Positions 9,349 through 18,537 of a stretch of DNA of 64,000 nt are shown piece after piece (position 1 is the stretch's first letter; every line of letters begins with the position of its first letter). The position numbers and the translations under genes were made by a program. The notes beneath the pieces were generated by a model. It searched no databases and had not been told where the DNA came from. It was given only the letters and a program-made list of their open reading frames with translations. The DNA is from Chryseobacterium cheonjiense (GTDB lineage: Bacteria; Bacteroidota; Bacteroidia; Flavobacteriales; Weeksellaceae): the NCBI RefSeq assembly GCF_012927265.1, contig NZ_JABBGF010000002.1, forward strand, positions 744,001 to 808,000, written 5' to 3'.

Positions 9349-9993
9349 ATGAAATCTATTACAATTCAAGGTACAAAAAGAGAAAGCGTGGGCAAAAAGT
9401 CTACAAAAGCTTTACGTGATGCTGAATTAGTTCCTTGTGTTGTTTACGGAGGTGGTGAGCCATTGAACTTCTCTGCAGAAGAGAAAGCATTCAAAGGTTT
9501 GGTATATACTCCTGAAGCACACACGGTATCTATTGAGGTTGATGGTCAAACAATTCCGGCTGTTCTTCAGGATATTCAGTTTCACCCGATTACAGACAAA
9601 ATTCTTCACGCAGATTTCTATCAGTTAGCTGATGATAAACCAGTTATTATGGAAGTTCCTGTAAGAATTACTGGTCGTTCTAAAGGTGTTGTTGCCGGTG
9701 GTGTTTTACGTCAGTCTTTCAGAAAACTGAAGGTAAAAGCTATCCCTGCTAACTTACCTGACGAAATCGTTGTAGATGTTACCCCGCTAAGAATCGGGAA
9801 CAAACTTTACATCGGTGGAATCAAAACTGAAGGATACACTTTCATGCACCCTGACAATGCAGTTGTTGTGGCTGTTAAGATGTCTAGAAATGCAATGAAA
9901 GGTGGTGCTGCAGCAATGGATGATGAAGATGAAGAAGAAGTTGCAACTGAAGAAGGAGCAGCTCCGGCAGCAGAAGAAGCTTCAGCAGAATAA
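9349..9993 (+). CDS. rplY: 50S ribosomal protein L25 (general stress protein Ctc type)
   Basis: A 214-residue L25 of the long Ctc form: an N-terminal L25 domain that binds 5S rRNA (about residues 1-90) and a C-terminal TL5/Ctc domain (about 95-185). The last 30 residues are an acidic Glu/Ala tail, common in Bacteroidota versions. It follows prs on the same strand and ends in a clear terminator. No anomaly is seen. Confidence 0.96.
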   Translation: MKSITIQGTKRESVGKKSTKALRDAELVPCVVYGGGEPLNFSAEEKAFKGLVYTPEAHTVSIEVDGQTIPAVLQDIQFHPITDKILHADFYQLADDKPVIMEVPVRITGRSKGVVAGGVLRQSFRKLKVKAIPANLPDEIVVDVTPLRIGNKLYIGGIKTEGYTFMHPDNAVVVAVKMSRNAMKGGAAAMDDEDEEEVATEEGAAPAAEEASAE

Positions 9994-10016
9994 GATTTAC
10001 TTATCCAGATTATATA

Positions 10017-10045
10017 AAACCTGTCAACTTTTGGCAGGTTTTTTT
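10017..10045 (+). terminator. Terminator after rplY
   Basis: AAACCTGTCAA pairs with TTGGCAGGTTT (one G-T wobble) across a 3-base loop, followed by T7. Confidence 0.85.
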
Positions 10046-10420
10046 ATGACTAAAATTAGGGACTAAAGGAAAGTAACGCTATGATTCTTTGTAATCTTCT
10101 ATAAGTGAAACAGCTTTGTGAACTTAGAGGCATGAAGTAGTCAAAAACTTCGTGATCATCGTCTTCAGACTTTAAGCTTTTATAATTTTGATAACATTGT
10201 TATCATTACTGACTACAACGCCCTTGCGAACAAAAAAATATCCATAAAAATATCTATTCTTTCTGATTTTTAGCGTTAAAGGAGAGGAGCATTTTACATT
10301 TAATACATTTGATTGAATCTTTCTATCAATCACTACCTATTAACCATCAACCCAATCCGAAAAAAAGCCGTAAATTTGAAGAGTTCTAAATAAGAACGTT
10401 TTAATTTAAATTTTTAATAA
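10046..10420. other. Intergenic region upstream of sufS, no gene seen
   Basis: The 375 bases after the rplY terminator contain stop codons in all frames and no credible ORF. A fragment reading AGCTTTGTGAACTTAGAGG (10110-10128) resembles intergenic debris I have seen in other Flavobacteriia, but I cannot assign it to any element. The only functional signal seen is the -7 box near the right end. Confidence 0.6.
10371..10378 (+). promoter_or_regulatory. -7 promoter box for sufS
   Basis: TAAATTTG matches TAnnTTTG, 42 bases before the sufS ATG. No TTG at the -33 spacing. Confidence 0.4.
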
Positions 10421-11641
10421 ATGTTTGACATTCAGGAAATCAGAAGTCAGTTTTCTATATTAGATCAGAAGGTGAATGGTAAGCCGTTGGTTTATCTCGA
10501 CAATGCAGCGACATCACAAAAACCGGACTCCGTTTTAGATGTCTGGACTCAATATTATAAAGAAATTAATGCCAATGTACACCGTGGAATTCATACTCTA
10601 AGTCAGTTGGCAACAGAGGAAATGGAACTTTCCAGAAGGAAGATTCAGAAATTCATCAATGCAAAGCATGATTACGAAGTCATCTTTACCAAAGGAACAA
10701 CAGAGGGGTTAAATCTTATTGCTTATATTTTAACACAAGAACTTAAAAAAGACGATGAGATTATTATCTCTTATCTGGAACATCATTCCAATATAGTACC
10801 TTGGCAACTACTTTGTGAAAGGACCGGTGCGAAACTGAGAGTTATTCCTATTGACGAGAACGGAATACTTCAGCTGGATATACTGGATGAATTTTTAAGT
10901 GAAAAAACAAAAGTGGTTTCGGTAAATCATGTTTCCAATGCGTTGGGTATTGTAAATCCTATTGAGCAAATCATAGAGAAAACAAGAAAAAATACAGACG
11001 CCTATATTGTAATCGACGGAGCCCAGTCTGCACCGCATTTCGTAATTGATGTACAGAAAATGGACTGTGATTTCTACGTTTTTTCAGGACATAAGATGTA
11101 CGCGCCAATGGGTACAGGAATTCTCTACGGTAAAGAAAATATTCTTGAAGAACTGCCGCCGTTTCACGGAGGAGGTGAAATGATTGCCACCTGTTCATTC
11201 GATGGGACCACCTATGCACCACTGCCTTTTAAATACGAAGCGGGAACACCGAATGTGGGAGGAAATATTGCCTTGGGCGCAGCGGTGGATTTTATTCTGA
11301 AAGTAGGGCAGCAGAATATTCAGAATCATGAAAATGCATTGCTGGAATATGCCCAGAGAAAACTTTTAGAATTGGATGGTATAAAAATTTATGGCGAAAA
11401 AGCTAACAGAACCGGTGTAGTTTCCTTTAATCTGGAAGGAGTAGGAATTGCTTCTGATGTTGGTATGATTCTCGATAAACTGGGTATTGCCGTAAGAACC
11501 GGGCATCACTGCACCCAGCCCATTATGAGCTTTTTCAATATTGCGGGAACCGTGAGAGCAAGTTTTGCCGTTTATAATGATTTTAATGAAATTGATCTTC
11601 TTGTAGAAGGTGTGAAAAAAGCGCAGAGAATGCTCAGCTAA
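10421..11641 (+). CDS. sufS: SufS-type cysteine desulfurase
   Basis: A 406-residue PLP enzyme of the class V aminotransferase fold that takes sulfur from cysteine for Fe-S cluster assembly. The PLP lysine is in FSGHKMYAPMG (near residue 225) and the persulfide-forming Cys is in RTGHHCTQPIM (near 363). The RxGHHCxQ context is the group II (SufS/CsdA) form. No sufB, sufC, sufD or sufE is adjacent, although Bacteroidota often cluster them, so this copy either serves the SUF system in trans or is a CsdA-like paralogue. It is monocistronic, ending at a strong bidirectional terminator. Confidence 0.93.
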   Translation: MFDIQEIRSQFSILDQKVNGKPLVYLDNAATSQKPDSVLDVWTQYYKEINANVHRGIHTLSQLATEEMELSRRKIQKFINAKHDYEVIFTKGTTEGLNLIAYILTQELKKDDEIIISYLEHHSNIVPWQLLCERTGAKLRVIPIDENGILQLDILDEFLSEKTKVVSVNHVSNALGIVNPIEQIIEKTRKNTDAYIVIDGAQSAPHFVIDVQKMDCDFYVFSGHKMYAPMGTGILYGKENILEELPPFHGGGEMIATCSFDGTTYAPLPFKYEAGTPNVGGNIALGAAVDFILKVGQQNIQNHENALLEYAQRKLLELDGIKIYGEKANRTGVVSFNLEGVGIASDVGMILDKLGIAVRTGHHCTQPIMSFFNIAGTVRASFAVYNDFNEIDLLVEGVKKAQRMLS

Positions 11642-11667
11642 TCTCTGAATTTTCTTTCAATAAAAAA

Positions 11668-11695
11668 ACCCGGGCGGAAATTTTTCCGCCCGGGT
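11668..11695. terminator. Bidirectional terminator between sufS and the peptide gene
   Basis: A 12-bp GC-rich perfect stem (ACCCGGGCGGAA with TTCCGCCCGGGT), flanked by A on the left and T-rich sequence on the right, can terminate both convergent genes. Confidence 0.85.
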
Positions 11696-11716
11696 CTGTT
11701 TTAATTATCAGCAATT

Positions 11717-11908
11717 TTAATTAAGACCGGATTCGCACATTTCAATCGGTACCAGACAGCTGGTTGACGTGCATGGATTTCCCGTAGGAATTTGCAGGCA
11801 GCAGGCGTGGTAACCATTATAAGTAATGTGATAAGTGTTGGCAGGACAGGTGTGACCACCCAAAACCTGCTTTAAGTTTTCTCTTTGAAGTTTTCTTAGT
11901 TTTTTCAT
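11717..11908 (-). CDS. GG-leader Cys-rich small peptide (bacteriocin/RiPP-precursor-like)
   Basis: A 63-residue peptide. The leader MKKLRKLQRENLKQVLGG is amphipathic and ends in a double glycine; the 45-residue remainder holds six cysteines (one after His-Thr, a CC pair, then three singles) plus several Tyr and His. This layout is that of the small bacteriocin-like or RiPP-precursor peptides common in Chryseobacterium, some of which are grouped with chryseobasin, a multinuclear-iron-oxidase (MNIO, DUF692) product. No modifying enzyme, C39 protease or transporter gene lies nearby, so maturation would need proteins encoded elsewhere. It shares its leader pattern with the peptide at 48846-49001. 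Expression and activity are unknown. Confidence 0.72.
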   Translation of the reverse strand: MKKLRKLQRENLKQVLGGHTCPANTYHITYNGYHACCLQIPTGNPCTSTSCLVPIEMCESGLN

Positions 11909-12040
11909 AATATATTATAATTTAGTTATTTGTAATTATTTCACTAAGTTATGAAAAATAATAATATAATTAAAACCAAAATTGGAAATTTTTTCTTTCT
12001 GCCAGAAATTTTATATTTATCCAAAGAAAATTAAAATCTG

Positions 12041-12066
12041 TGTAACCTTTTCGATTTTTTCTTGTC
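12041..12066 (+). promoter_or_regulatory. ECF-type promoter upstream of the sigma factor
   Basis: TGTAACC (12041-12047) followed 15 bases later by TGTC (12063-12066) resembles the -35 (AAC core) and -10 (GTC) elements of ECF promoters found before Bacteroidota ECF sigma genes. It implies autoregulation and puts transcription start near 12073. That excludes the TTG at 12062 as a start codon and supports the ATG at 12089. Confidence 0.5.
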
Positions 12067-12088
12067 TTACTATCAGAAACAGATAATT

Positions 12089-12649
12089 ATGAAGATTTTG
12101 TTCAGCAATAAAAAAGATGATTTGCTTAGCCGGCTTAAAAAGCATGATCCGGCAGCGCAGAAAATTTTTTATGATCAGAATGTAAAGAAGTACCTGAGCA
12201 TCAGCAGGAGTTATATTAATGATCTTTACCAGGCAGAAGATTGTGTCATCAAAGCATTCTGTAAAATTTTCAAAAATATGGACAGCTTTCGCGGAGAAGG
12301 TAGCTTTGATGGCTGGGCAAGAAGAATCGTTGTAAATGAATGTTTAAACTTTATCAAAAGTAATAAAACGGTTTTTTATCTTGACGATATCAGTGAATCT
12401 TATCTGGAAGAAATGTACGATGAGAAAGTTACTTTTGATTTTAATGCGCAGGAACTTCTTGATCAGCTTCCGGATGCTTACCGAATGGTTTTTAACCTGT
12501 ATGTTTTTGAAGATTATTCACATCAGGAAATTGCTGATATGCTGCAGATTTCAACTGCCGTAAGCAAAACGCAGCTATTCAGAGCCAAAGAAAAAATGAG
12601 AAAAATTTACTTTCAACAACAAAAAACCTTGAAAAATGAACAGTTCTAA
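12089..12649 (+). CDS. ECF-family RNA polymerase sigma factor
   Basis: A 186-residue sigma-70 family ECF factor. Region 2 is visible as YQAEDCVIKAFCKIFKNM through GWARRIVVNECLNF (about residues 45-90), and region 4 as a helix-turn-helix around DYSHQEIADMLQIS (about 140-165). There is no sigma region 3. Its stop overlaps the start of a one-membrane-segment protein by 14 bases, the classical sigma/anti-sigma arrangement. The likely job is to switch on this operon and perhaps distant envelope genes in response to a cell-surface signal. The ATG at 12089 was chosen over an in-frame TTG at 12062 because the latter lies in the predicted promoter. Confidence 0.9.
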   Translation: MKILFSNKKDDLLSRLKKHDPAAQKIFYDQNVKKYLSISRSYINDLYQAEDCVIKAFCKIFKNMDSFRGEGSFDGWARRIVVNECLNFIKSNKTVFYLDDISESYLEEMYDEKVTFDFNAQELLDQLPDAYRMVFNLYVFEDYSHQEIADMLQISTAVSKTQLFRAKEKMRKIYFQQQKTLKNEQF

Positions 12650-13250
12650 AAATAATATAGAAGATCATATTAAAAAACAGATCAGTGAAAGAGAAATCAC
12701 GCCTTCCCGGGATTTGTGGTCCGAAATTCAGGCTCATCAGCCTGCTGAGTATTCAGGAAAAAAGGTGAATTGGTTTTTGGTAGCAGCCTGTCTTGTTTTG
12801 GCATTCAGCCTCAGTATGGTCCTGTTTTTTAATAAAGAAAACCCACAGAATCTGAAATCAAATATTGCCGTTGGGGATAAAAAAGAAGAAAATAAGGAAA
12901 GCGAATCAGTAATAGTTAAAACGCAGACATTATCACAAAAAAAGAAGGTAGAATCTGTTGCAATAGAGAATGCCGCTTTGGAAGAAACGAAAAAGACTGC
13001 TGATTTACAGATTGATGCAAAGGAAAAGCAATTGCCGTTGCCTATGGAAAAAGCACCGGAAATGATGGCCAATATTTCCAGCGTTGAGCCGGAAAAAATC
13101 ATTGCTCAATCTGACTCTGCGAAAACTCCAGCCAGAAGAAAGAGATATGTGGATCCTTCAACCCTGCTCTTTTCAGTCGAACATAAAGATGTTATTGAAA
13201 AAACAAAAGGAAAAAGCAATGTGGCAAGCATTGATCTGAACGAAAAATAA
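12636..13250 (+). CDS. Putative membrane anti-sigma factor
   Basis: A 204-residue protein with a cytoplasmic N-terminal stretch (residues 1-44, including SRDLWSEIQAHQP), one membrane segment (about 45-66) and a charged periplasmic portion rich in Lys, Glu and Ser. No catalytic motif is seen. The 14-base overlap with the ECF sigma gene and the topology are what identify it as the cognate anti-sigma regulator; the sequence itself is too divergent for me to place in a named anti-sigma family. The C-terminal RRKRYVDPSTLLFSVEH stretch may be the sensing or interaction part, which is speculation. Confidence 0.7.
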   Translation: MNSSKNNIEDHIKKQISEREITPSRDLWSEIQAHQPAEYSGKKVNWFLVAACLVLAFSLSMVLFFNKENPQNLKSNIAVGDKKEENKESESVIVKTQTLSQKKKVESVAIENAALEETKKTADLQIDAKEKQLPLPMEKAPEMMANISSVEPEKIIAQSDSAKTPARRKRYVDPSTLLFSVEHKDVIEKTKGKSNVASIDLNEK

Positions 13251-13282
13251 ATCAATTTTAAACAATAAAAAACTATTATAAT

Positions 13283-14320
13283 ATGATCAGGAAATTTATC
13301 ATGATGGGTGGGCTATGCCTATTGTCTACAGCGGTATTCGCTCAAAAAAAGCCGGTGTTCAATCTTCAGCCAAAAGAAGACACCGAAGTAAGTCCAATTG
13401 TAAAAGAAAAGGTGGACGAATATGCAAAAAAGATTGACACGATCATTAAGGAGGAAAAAAAACTGATGGAAGTCGAGTTAACTGAGCTTCAGTCTAAAAA
13501 TCTTTCTAAAGCAGAATTCAATGAACAAAAGTCATTGATTGCCAGTAAGTATTCTGAGAAGATAGATCAGAGAATTGAAGAATTAGGATTTGATATGGAT
13601 GCCGTTATTCAAAAACAGGTACGGTATTCTCTCCTTAATTCTGATGTGACTTCTAATGAGGAATTGAAGGAAAAGCTGTTGAAAAAATTCAGACCAACAA
13701 AAGAGCTTTCTCCGTATATCTCTTATTCTATTATGAATCTTACAAACGATAAGGCGGATAATATTTTGGACAACAATTTGCGTTATGCCGGAAATTTTGA
13801 ATTTGGGCTTAAATTCAATTACCAGTTCAGTAGAACAAGTCCATGGGGATTAATTTCCGGAATCGGGTTTTCCTGGAGAACATTGAGTATTGATAACAAT
13901 ATGTTTGTGGCAAAAGATGCCAATTCCAATGTATACCTGGCAAATTATGAGAAAGGATTGAGTAAAAGTAAGCTCAGAACAGGTTATATTGTCGTTCCGC
14001 TGGGATTACAGTACAATTTTTCAAAGCTGAAAAATGCAGGTCTGGATGTCCAGTACAGAGATTATTCTCATGGGTTTAAAGTGGGCGCCAATATCTACGG
14101 AGGAGTAAAAATGTCTACCAATAATATTATCAAAGGTGACGGAATAAGCGACAGAGACAGAAGCGACTATCGGGTAAGTCCTTTTATTTACGGAGGGCAG
14201 TTTACAGTTTCTTATGATGATTTCAGCATCTTTGTTAAAAAAGATTTCGGAAATTTCTTTAAAAGCGGAACCTTTGAAAACGATAAAGCTTTAACTTTCG
14301 GAGTAGCACTTTGGTGGTGA
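13283..14320 (+). CDS. Outer membrane beta-barrel protein with coiled-coil N-region, function unknown
   Basis: A 345-residue protein with a Sec signal (residues 1-20, ending VFAQ). A Glu/Lys-rich region follows (about 45-125), predicted by eye to be helical and coiled-coil, containing KIDTIIKEEKKLMEVELTEL. Residues 145-345 alternate polar and hydrophobic positions with many aromatic and Gly residues and end in FGVALWW, as in outer-membrane barrels. It starts 32 bases after the anti-sigma gene and so is probably the third gene of the ECF operon, either a target or the sensor of the system. I do not recognise a named family. Confidence 0.7.
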   Translation: MIRKFIMMGGLCLLSTAVFAQKKPVFNLQPKEDTEVSPIVKEKVDEYAKKIDTIIKEEKKLMEVELTELQSKNLSKAEFNEQKSLIASKYSEKIDQRIEELGFDMDAVIQKQVRYSLLNSDVTSNEELKEKLLKKFRPTKELSPYISYSIMNLTNDKADNILDNNLRYAGNFEFGLKFNYQFSRTSPWGLISGIGFSWRTLSIDNNMFVAKDANSNVYLANYEKGLSKSKLRTGYIVVPLGLQYNFSKLKNAGLDVQYRDYSHGFKVGANIYGGVKMSTNNIIKGDGISDRDRSDYRVSPFIYGGQFTVSYDDFSIFVKKDFGNFFKSGTFENDKALTFGVALWW

Positions 14321-14340
14321 TGCACACATTCATATATAAC

Positions 14341-14374
14341 AAAAAACGCCTGGAAATTTCCGGGCGTTTTTTTT
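14341..14374. terminator. Bidirectional terminator between the ECF operon and fumC
   Basis: AAAAAACGCC pairs with GGCGTTTTTT around an inner GGAAATTTCC hairpin, with A and T runs on both sides, suiting both convergent transcripts. Confidence 0.85.
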
Positions 14375-14402
14375 ACAATATTAACTGTTTAAATTTAATT
14401 TT

Positions 14403-15797
14403 TTATTTCAAACTTCCTACCATGTCTTCAGGTTTCACCCATTCGTCAAACTGTTCGGCTGTTAAAAGTCCGAGCTTCACAGCTTCTTCTTTAAGGGTGG
14501 TTCCGTTTTTATGGGCTGTTTTTGCGATTTTTGCTGCGTTTTCATAACCGATATGTGTGTTCAAAGCAGTAACAAGCATCAACGACTTGTCTACCAGTTC
14601 TTTAATTCTTTCGTGATTCGGCTCTATTCCTACCGCACAATGATCGTTAAAGGAAATACATGCATCAGCAATTAGCTGGGCCGACTGTAAAAAGTTGAAA
14701 GCCATTACCGGTTTGAAAACATTCAGCTCATAATTTCCCTGCGTTCCCGCAAAAGAAATGGTGGTGTCGTTACCTAAAACCTGCGCGCAAACCATCGTCA
14801 TCGCCTCGTTTTGCGTAGGATTTACTTTTCCCGGCATGATGGATGATCCGGGTTCGTTTTCAGGAATATGAATTTCCCCGATCCCGGAACGCGGCCCAGA
14901 AGCCAATAATCTGATATCCTGAGCAATTTTGAATAGTGAAACTGCCAGTTGTTTTAAAGCGCCATGAGACTCCACAATTGCATCGTGAGCTGCTAAAGCT
15001 TCAAACTTATTTTCTGCAGTTACAAATGGATGATTGGTGAATTTTGCAATATATTCAGCCACTTTTACATCGTAGCCTTTCGGAGTATTCAGCCCGGTTC
15101 CTACTGCCGTTCCTCCCAACGCAAGCTCAGAAAGATGCGGAAGGGTATTCTTTAAAGCTTTTAAACCATAATTCAGCTGGGCAACATAGCCGGAAAATTC
15201 CTGTCCCAAAGTTAATGGAGTCGCATCCATCAAATGTGTTCTTCCGATCTTTACAATATCTTTAAAGGCTTCTGATTTTTCAGCTAAAGTATCCCGTAAT
15301 TTTTCAACCGCAGGAATTGTCACTTCCACTACTTTGCGGTAGGCTGCAATATGCATTGCTGTAGGATAAGTATCGTTGGAAGACTGGGATTTGTTGACGT
15401 CATCATTCGGGTGGATTTCCGATTTTTCGCCGAGGGTTCCTCCGTTATTGACGTGAGCTCTGTTGGAGATTACCTCATTCACATTCATATTAGACTGTGT
15501 ACCGGAACCTGTCTGCCAGATCACAAGCGGAAACTGGTCATTCAGTTTTCCCTCTAAAATTTCGTCGCATACTTTTGCGACCATATCTCTTTTTTCAGCA
15601 GGCAGAACGCCCAGATCAGCATTGGTATAAGCTGCCGCTTTTTTCAGATAGGCAAATGCTTCGATAATTTCGTGGGGCATCGAGCCTTCCGGACCAATTT
15701 TGAAGTTGTTTCTGGATCTTTCGGTTTGTGCGCCCCAGAACTTGTCTGCAGGTACCTGCACTTCACCCATGGTGTCTTTTTCTATTCTGTAATTCAT
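14403..15797 (-). CDS. fumC: Class II fumarate hydratase
   Basis: A 464-residue homotetrameric, iron-independent fumarase of the aspartase/fumarase superfamily, interconverting fumarate and malate in the citric acid cycle. Family blocks are [14 protein letters not shown] (near residue 97), [16 protein letters not shown] (near 185) and the signature loop [13 protein letters not shown] (near 315), which carries the catalytic Ser. Length is normal. The gene is transcribed away from a class I, Fe-S fumarase gene only 201 bases distant, an unusual adjacency discussed as a finding. Confidence 0.97.
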   Translation of the reverse strand: MNYRIEKDTMGEVQVPADKFWGAQTERSRNNFKIGPEGSMPHEIIEAFAYLKKAAAYTNADLGVLPAEKRDMVAKVCDEILEGKLNDQFPLVIWQTGSGTQSNMNVNEVISNRAHVNNGGTLGEKSEIHPNDDVNKSQSSNDTYPTAMHIAAYRKVVEVTIPAVEKLRDTLAEKSEAFKDIVKIGRTHLMDATPLTLGQEFSGYVAQLNYGLKALKNTLPHLSELALGGTAVGTGLNTPKGYDVKVAEYIAKFTNHPFVTAENKFEALAAHDAIVESHGALKQLAVSLFKIAQDIRLLASGPRSGIGEIHIPENEPGSSIMPGKVNPTQNEAMTMVCAQVLGNDTTISFAGTQGNYELNVFKPVMAFNFLQSAQLIADACISFNDHCAVGIEPNHERIKELVDKSLMLVTALNTHIGYENAAKIAKTAHKNGTTLKEEAVKLGLLTAEQFDEWVKPEDMVGSLK

Positions 15798-15971
15798 TGT
15801 GATTGAAGTTTTATTATATTCAGGTTAAAGCTTAGGTTAAGAAATTTCAGTCTCTGTTTAATCTTAGCCTGATTCTATAAAATTACATATAAATAAAAAC
15901 ACTCACAATTTATAATCATTATAAATATCAATCCAAGTCTCTGATTTTACTCATGTTTTTTTGCGAAGTTT

Positions 15972-15979
15972 TATTTTTG
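15972..15979 (+). promoter_or_regulatory. -7 promoter box for the class I fumarase
   Basis: TATTTTTG matches TAnnTTTG 19 bases before the ATG at 15999. No TTG at the -33 spacing. Confidence 0.45.
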
Positions 15980-15998
15980 CACCCAAAGAAAAAGAAGA

Positions 15999-17606
15999 AT
16001 GGAATTTAGATATCAGGATCCGTATCCGATTCAGAAAGATGATACGGTGTACAAGAAGCTCACCTCAGATTACGTAAAAGTTGAAAAATTGGGAGACAGG
16101 GAAATTTTGACCATAGATCCGAAAGGATTGGAGCTGCTTGCAGAAGAAGCAATGGCAGATGTCTCTTTTATGCTTCGTTCTTCGCATTTGGAAAGTCTGA
16201 GAAGAATTATTGATGATCCTGAAGCAACTGATAATGATAGATTTGTAGCCTATAATCTGTTGCAAAATGCAGCAGTGGCAGCGGAAGGCGCCTTACCTTC
16301 ATGCCAGGATACAGGAACTGCGATTGTGATGGGTAAAAAAGGAGAAAATGTTTATACGGGTGTTGACGACGGAGAATATTTAAGCAAAGGAATTTATAAT
16401 ACCTATCAGAAAAGAAACCTGAGATACTCGCAGGTTGTACCTTTAACGATGTTTGATGAGAAAAATTCGGGGTCCAATCTTCCGGCGCAGATCGATATTT
16501 ATGCTAAAAAAGGAGATTATTACGAATTTTTATTTTTAACAAAAGGAGGAGGCTCTGCCAACAAAACGTTTCTTTATCAGAAAACAAAATCTTTATTAAA
16601 CGAAAAATCTCTTGAAGAATTTATTAAAGAAAAAATTTCTGATCTGGGAACGGCTGCATGTCCGCCTTATCATCTGGCGCTGGTAATTGGTGGAACTTCT
16701 GCTGAAGCGAATCTGGCGGCCGTGAAAAAAGCTTCGGCAAAATATTACGATCATCTTCCTACTGAAGGTAACGAAGCAGGGCAGGCGTTCAGAGATCTGG
16801 AATGGGAAGCAAAAGTTCAGAAAATATGCCAGGAAAGTGCGATTGGAGCACAGTTTGGCGGGAAATATTTAACGCACGACGTTAGAGTGATCAGGCTGCC
16901 TCGTCATGCTGCTTCCTGTCCGGTTGGAATGGGCGTTTCCTGTTCCGCAGATAGAAATATTAAAGGTAGAATTACAAAAGAAGGTATTTTCCTGGAACAG
17001 CTGGAAGAAAATCCGAAGAGATTTTTACCGGATACACCGCCACATCTTGAAGAAGCGGTTGAAATTGATCTGAACAGACCGATGCCTGAAATTCTTGCGG
17101 AACTTTCAAAATATCCTATTAAAACAAGATTGAAATTAAACGGAACATTGATTGTTGCAAGAGATATTGCCCATGCAAAAATCAAAGAATTATTGGATGC
17201 GGGACAGCCAATGCCTGAATATTTCAAAAACCACCCGATCTATTACGCAGGACCTGCCAAAACTCCGGAAGGAATGGCTTCAGGAAGTTTCGGGCCGACG
17301 ACAGCAGGAAGAATGGATGTTTATGTAAACGAGTTCCAGAGCCATGGCGGAAGCATGATTATGCTTGCCAAAGGAAACAGAACGAAAGATGTTACCAATG
17401 CCTGCCATACATACGGAGGTTTTTACTTAGGCTCAATCGGAGGCCCGGCTGCTATTTTGGCTAAAGACAATATCCTTTCCGTTGAGGTCGTAGATTTTCC
17501 GGAGCTGGGAATGGAAGCCGTGAGAAAGATCGAGGTGAAAGACTTCCCGGCGTTCATCATTACCGATGATAAAGGAAACGATTTCTTTGCAGATCTGGCG
17601 CATTAG
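15999..17606 (+). CDS. Class I (Fe-S) fumarate hydratase
   Basis: A 535-residue class I fumarase with fused alpha and beta domains, like E. coli FumA/FumB. The three cysteines expected to bind the oxygen-sensitive [4Fe-4S] cluster are visible: C102 in [10 protein letters not shown]221 in AACPPYH and C315 in MGVSCSADR. The C-terminal beta domain carries [12 protein letters not shown] (near 430). The reaction is the same as that of the neighbouring fumC, but activity would be lost under oxidative stress or iron limitation. A 3-methylaspartate or tartrate dehydratase role is less likely given the single fused chain. Monocistronic as far as seen. Confidence 0.93.
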   Translation: MEFRYQDPYPIQKDDTVYKKLTSDYVKVEKLGDREILTIDPKGLELLAEEAMADVSFMLRSSHLESLRRIIDDPEATDNDRFVAYNLLQNAAVAAEGALPSCQDTGTAIVMGKKGENVYTGVDDGEYLSKGIYNTYQKRNLRYSQVVPLTMFDEKNSGSNLPAQIDIYAKKGDYYEFLFLTKGGGSANKTFLYQKTKSLLNEKSLEEFIKEKISDLGTAACPPYHLALVIGGTSAEANLAAVKKASAKYYDHLPTEGNEAGQAFRDLEWEAKVQKICQESAIGAQFGGKYLTHDVRVIRLPRHAASCPVGMGVSCSADRNIKGRITKEGIFLEQLEENPKRFLPDTPPHLEEAVEIDLNRPMPEILAELSKYPIKTRLKLNGTLIVARDIAHAKIKELLDAGQPMPEYFKNHPIYYAGPAKTPEGMASGSFGPTTAGRMDVYVNEFQSHGGSMIMLAKGNRTKDVTNACHTYGGFYLGSIGGPAAILAKDNILSVEVVDFPELGMEAVRKIEVKDFPAFIITDDKGNDFFADLAH

Positions 17607-17749
17607 AAAATATAGGAGACAGATAATAATAGACGGATAGGAATAGATAAATTGTACTAAAAAAGCCGTAATCTATCATCTATTGGACTATCATCTTTTG
17701 ATCTTTTAAATTAAAATCAAAATAAATAACAAAAATAGGTCGCATTCTT

Positions 17750-17780
17750 TTGTGTAAAAAAATAAAATGTCCTATTTTTG
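17750..17780 (+). promoter_or_regulatory. Complete Bacteroidota promoter (TTG, 20 bases, TATTTTTG)
   Basis: TTG at 17750-17752 and TATTTTTG at 17773-17780 match the -33 and -7 consensus with 20-base spacing. Transcription should start near 17785, which is downstream of the ATG at 17767 and so makes the ATG at 17800 the start of the following gene. Confidence 0.7.
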
Positions 17781-17799
17781 CCTAAAATCTTTAAGAGAA

Positions 17800-18096
17800 A
17801 TGATAACGATTTTATCAGCATTTTGGCCGTTTTACCAGTTCCTTTGGACTGTATTTTTCATAATTATGTTCCTTGTAGGATTCTGGTGTATTTTCATGTT
17901 CTTCGGATTTGTAATTCCTTTGTGGTTAACTGAAGGCCTGAAAGAATATTTTGGTAAGGTAAAACCGTTCGACCCGGAAGATATCAGAAGCAAAATGGTA
18001 TACGAACAGAATGGTGCGGAGGTAATCTACAACGAGCCAAAAGGCCATGGTCCTTTCATTCATGACCACAGCCACGACAGCCACGGACATCATTAA
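17800..18096 (+). CDS. Small membrane protein with His-rich tail, function unknown
   Basis: A 98-residue protein. Two hydrophobic segments fill residues 8-45 (around FWPFYQFLWTVFFIIMFLVGF and IFMFFGFVIPLW), followed by a charged soluble part and a C-terminal tail in which 8 of the last 15 residues are His, alternating with Asp and Ser. The His tail may bind Zn, Ni or Cu, but no partner gene suggests which. The start was moved from 17767 to 17800 because the promoter -7 box lies between them. I do not recognise the family; it is probably a Flavobacteriia-specific envelope protein. Confidence 0.65.
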   Translation: MITILSAFWPFYQFLWTVFFIIMFLVGFWCIFMFFGFVIPLWLTEGLKEYFGKVKPFDPEDIRSKMVYEQNGAEVIYNEPKGHGPFIHDHSHDSHGHH

Positions 18097-18537
18097 TTGA
18101 TTGTCATTGTTTTCCCACATGAATTCCGGGAAAGCAATATCAAAGCAAAACAACATATACTAAAACCACTTATTTCGGTAAGTGGTTTTTCTTTTATTCA
18201 AACTACAATCTCCGAGGGTAATTGTTGCCGCTTGTTCTGTGATCAGATAACTGGTTAAGCACATTAGAACTAAGTCATTTTATGAAATTTTAATTATCTA
18301 AATTAATTTTAGTACAATGTTTTTTCCTGAAAAATAAAATAAAAACAATCATTATAAAGCTATAATAAATAATTATAACAATATAGAATTCTAAATTTTC
18401 TTGCCGATTGTGTTTGATTATAAAATTATTTAGATGAAAAGCTTACGTGGTGATATGTTAAAATTTGTCATTTTTTTCATAATACATAATTAGTTTTCAA
18501 AAAAAGAAATTACTTTCGTGTAACTAAAAGAAACGTT
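18097..18537. other. Intergenic region before the amylase, no gene seen
   Basis: After the terminator at 18162-18193 the sequence is very AT-rich with no convincing ORF. A weak -7-like TACTTTCG (18511-18518) lies 20 bases before the amylase ATG. The length leaves room for regulator binding, but no clear palindrome was found. Confidence 0.55.
18162..18193 (+). terminator. Terminator after the His-tailed membrane protein
   Basis: AAACCACTTA pairs with TAAGTGGTTT across a 6-base loop, followed by a T-rich stretch. Confidence 0.8.

Noticed and set aside
10110..10128. Fragment resembling common Flavobacteriia intergenic debris
   Set aside because: A short match by memory only, with no repeat partner in this window; not enough to call an element.
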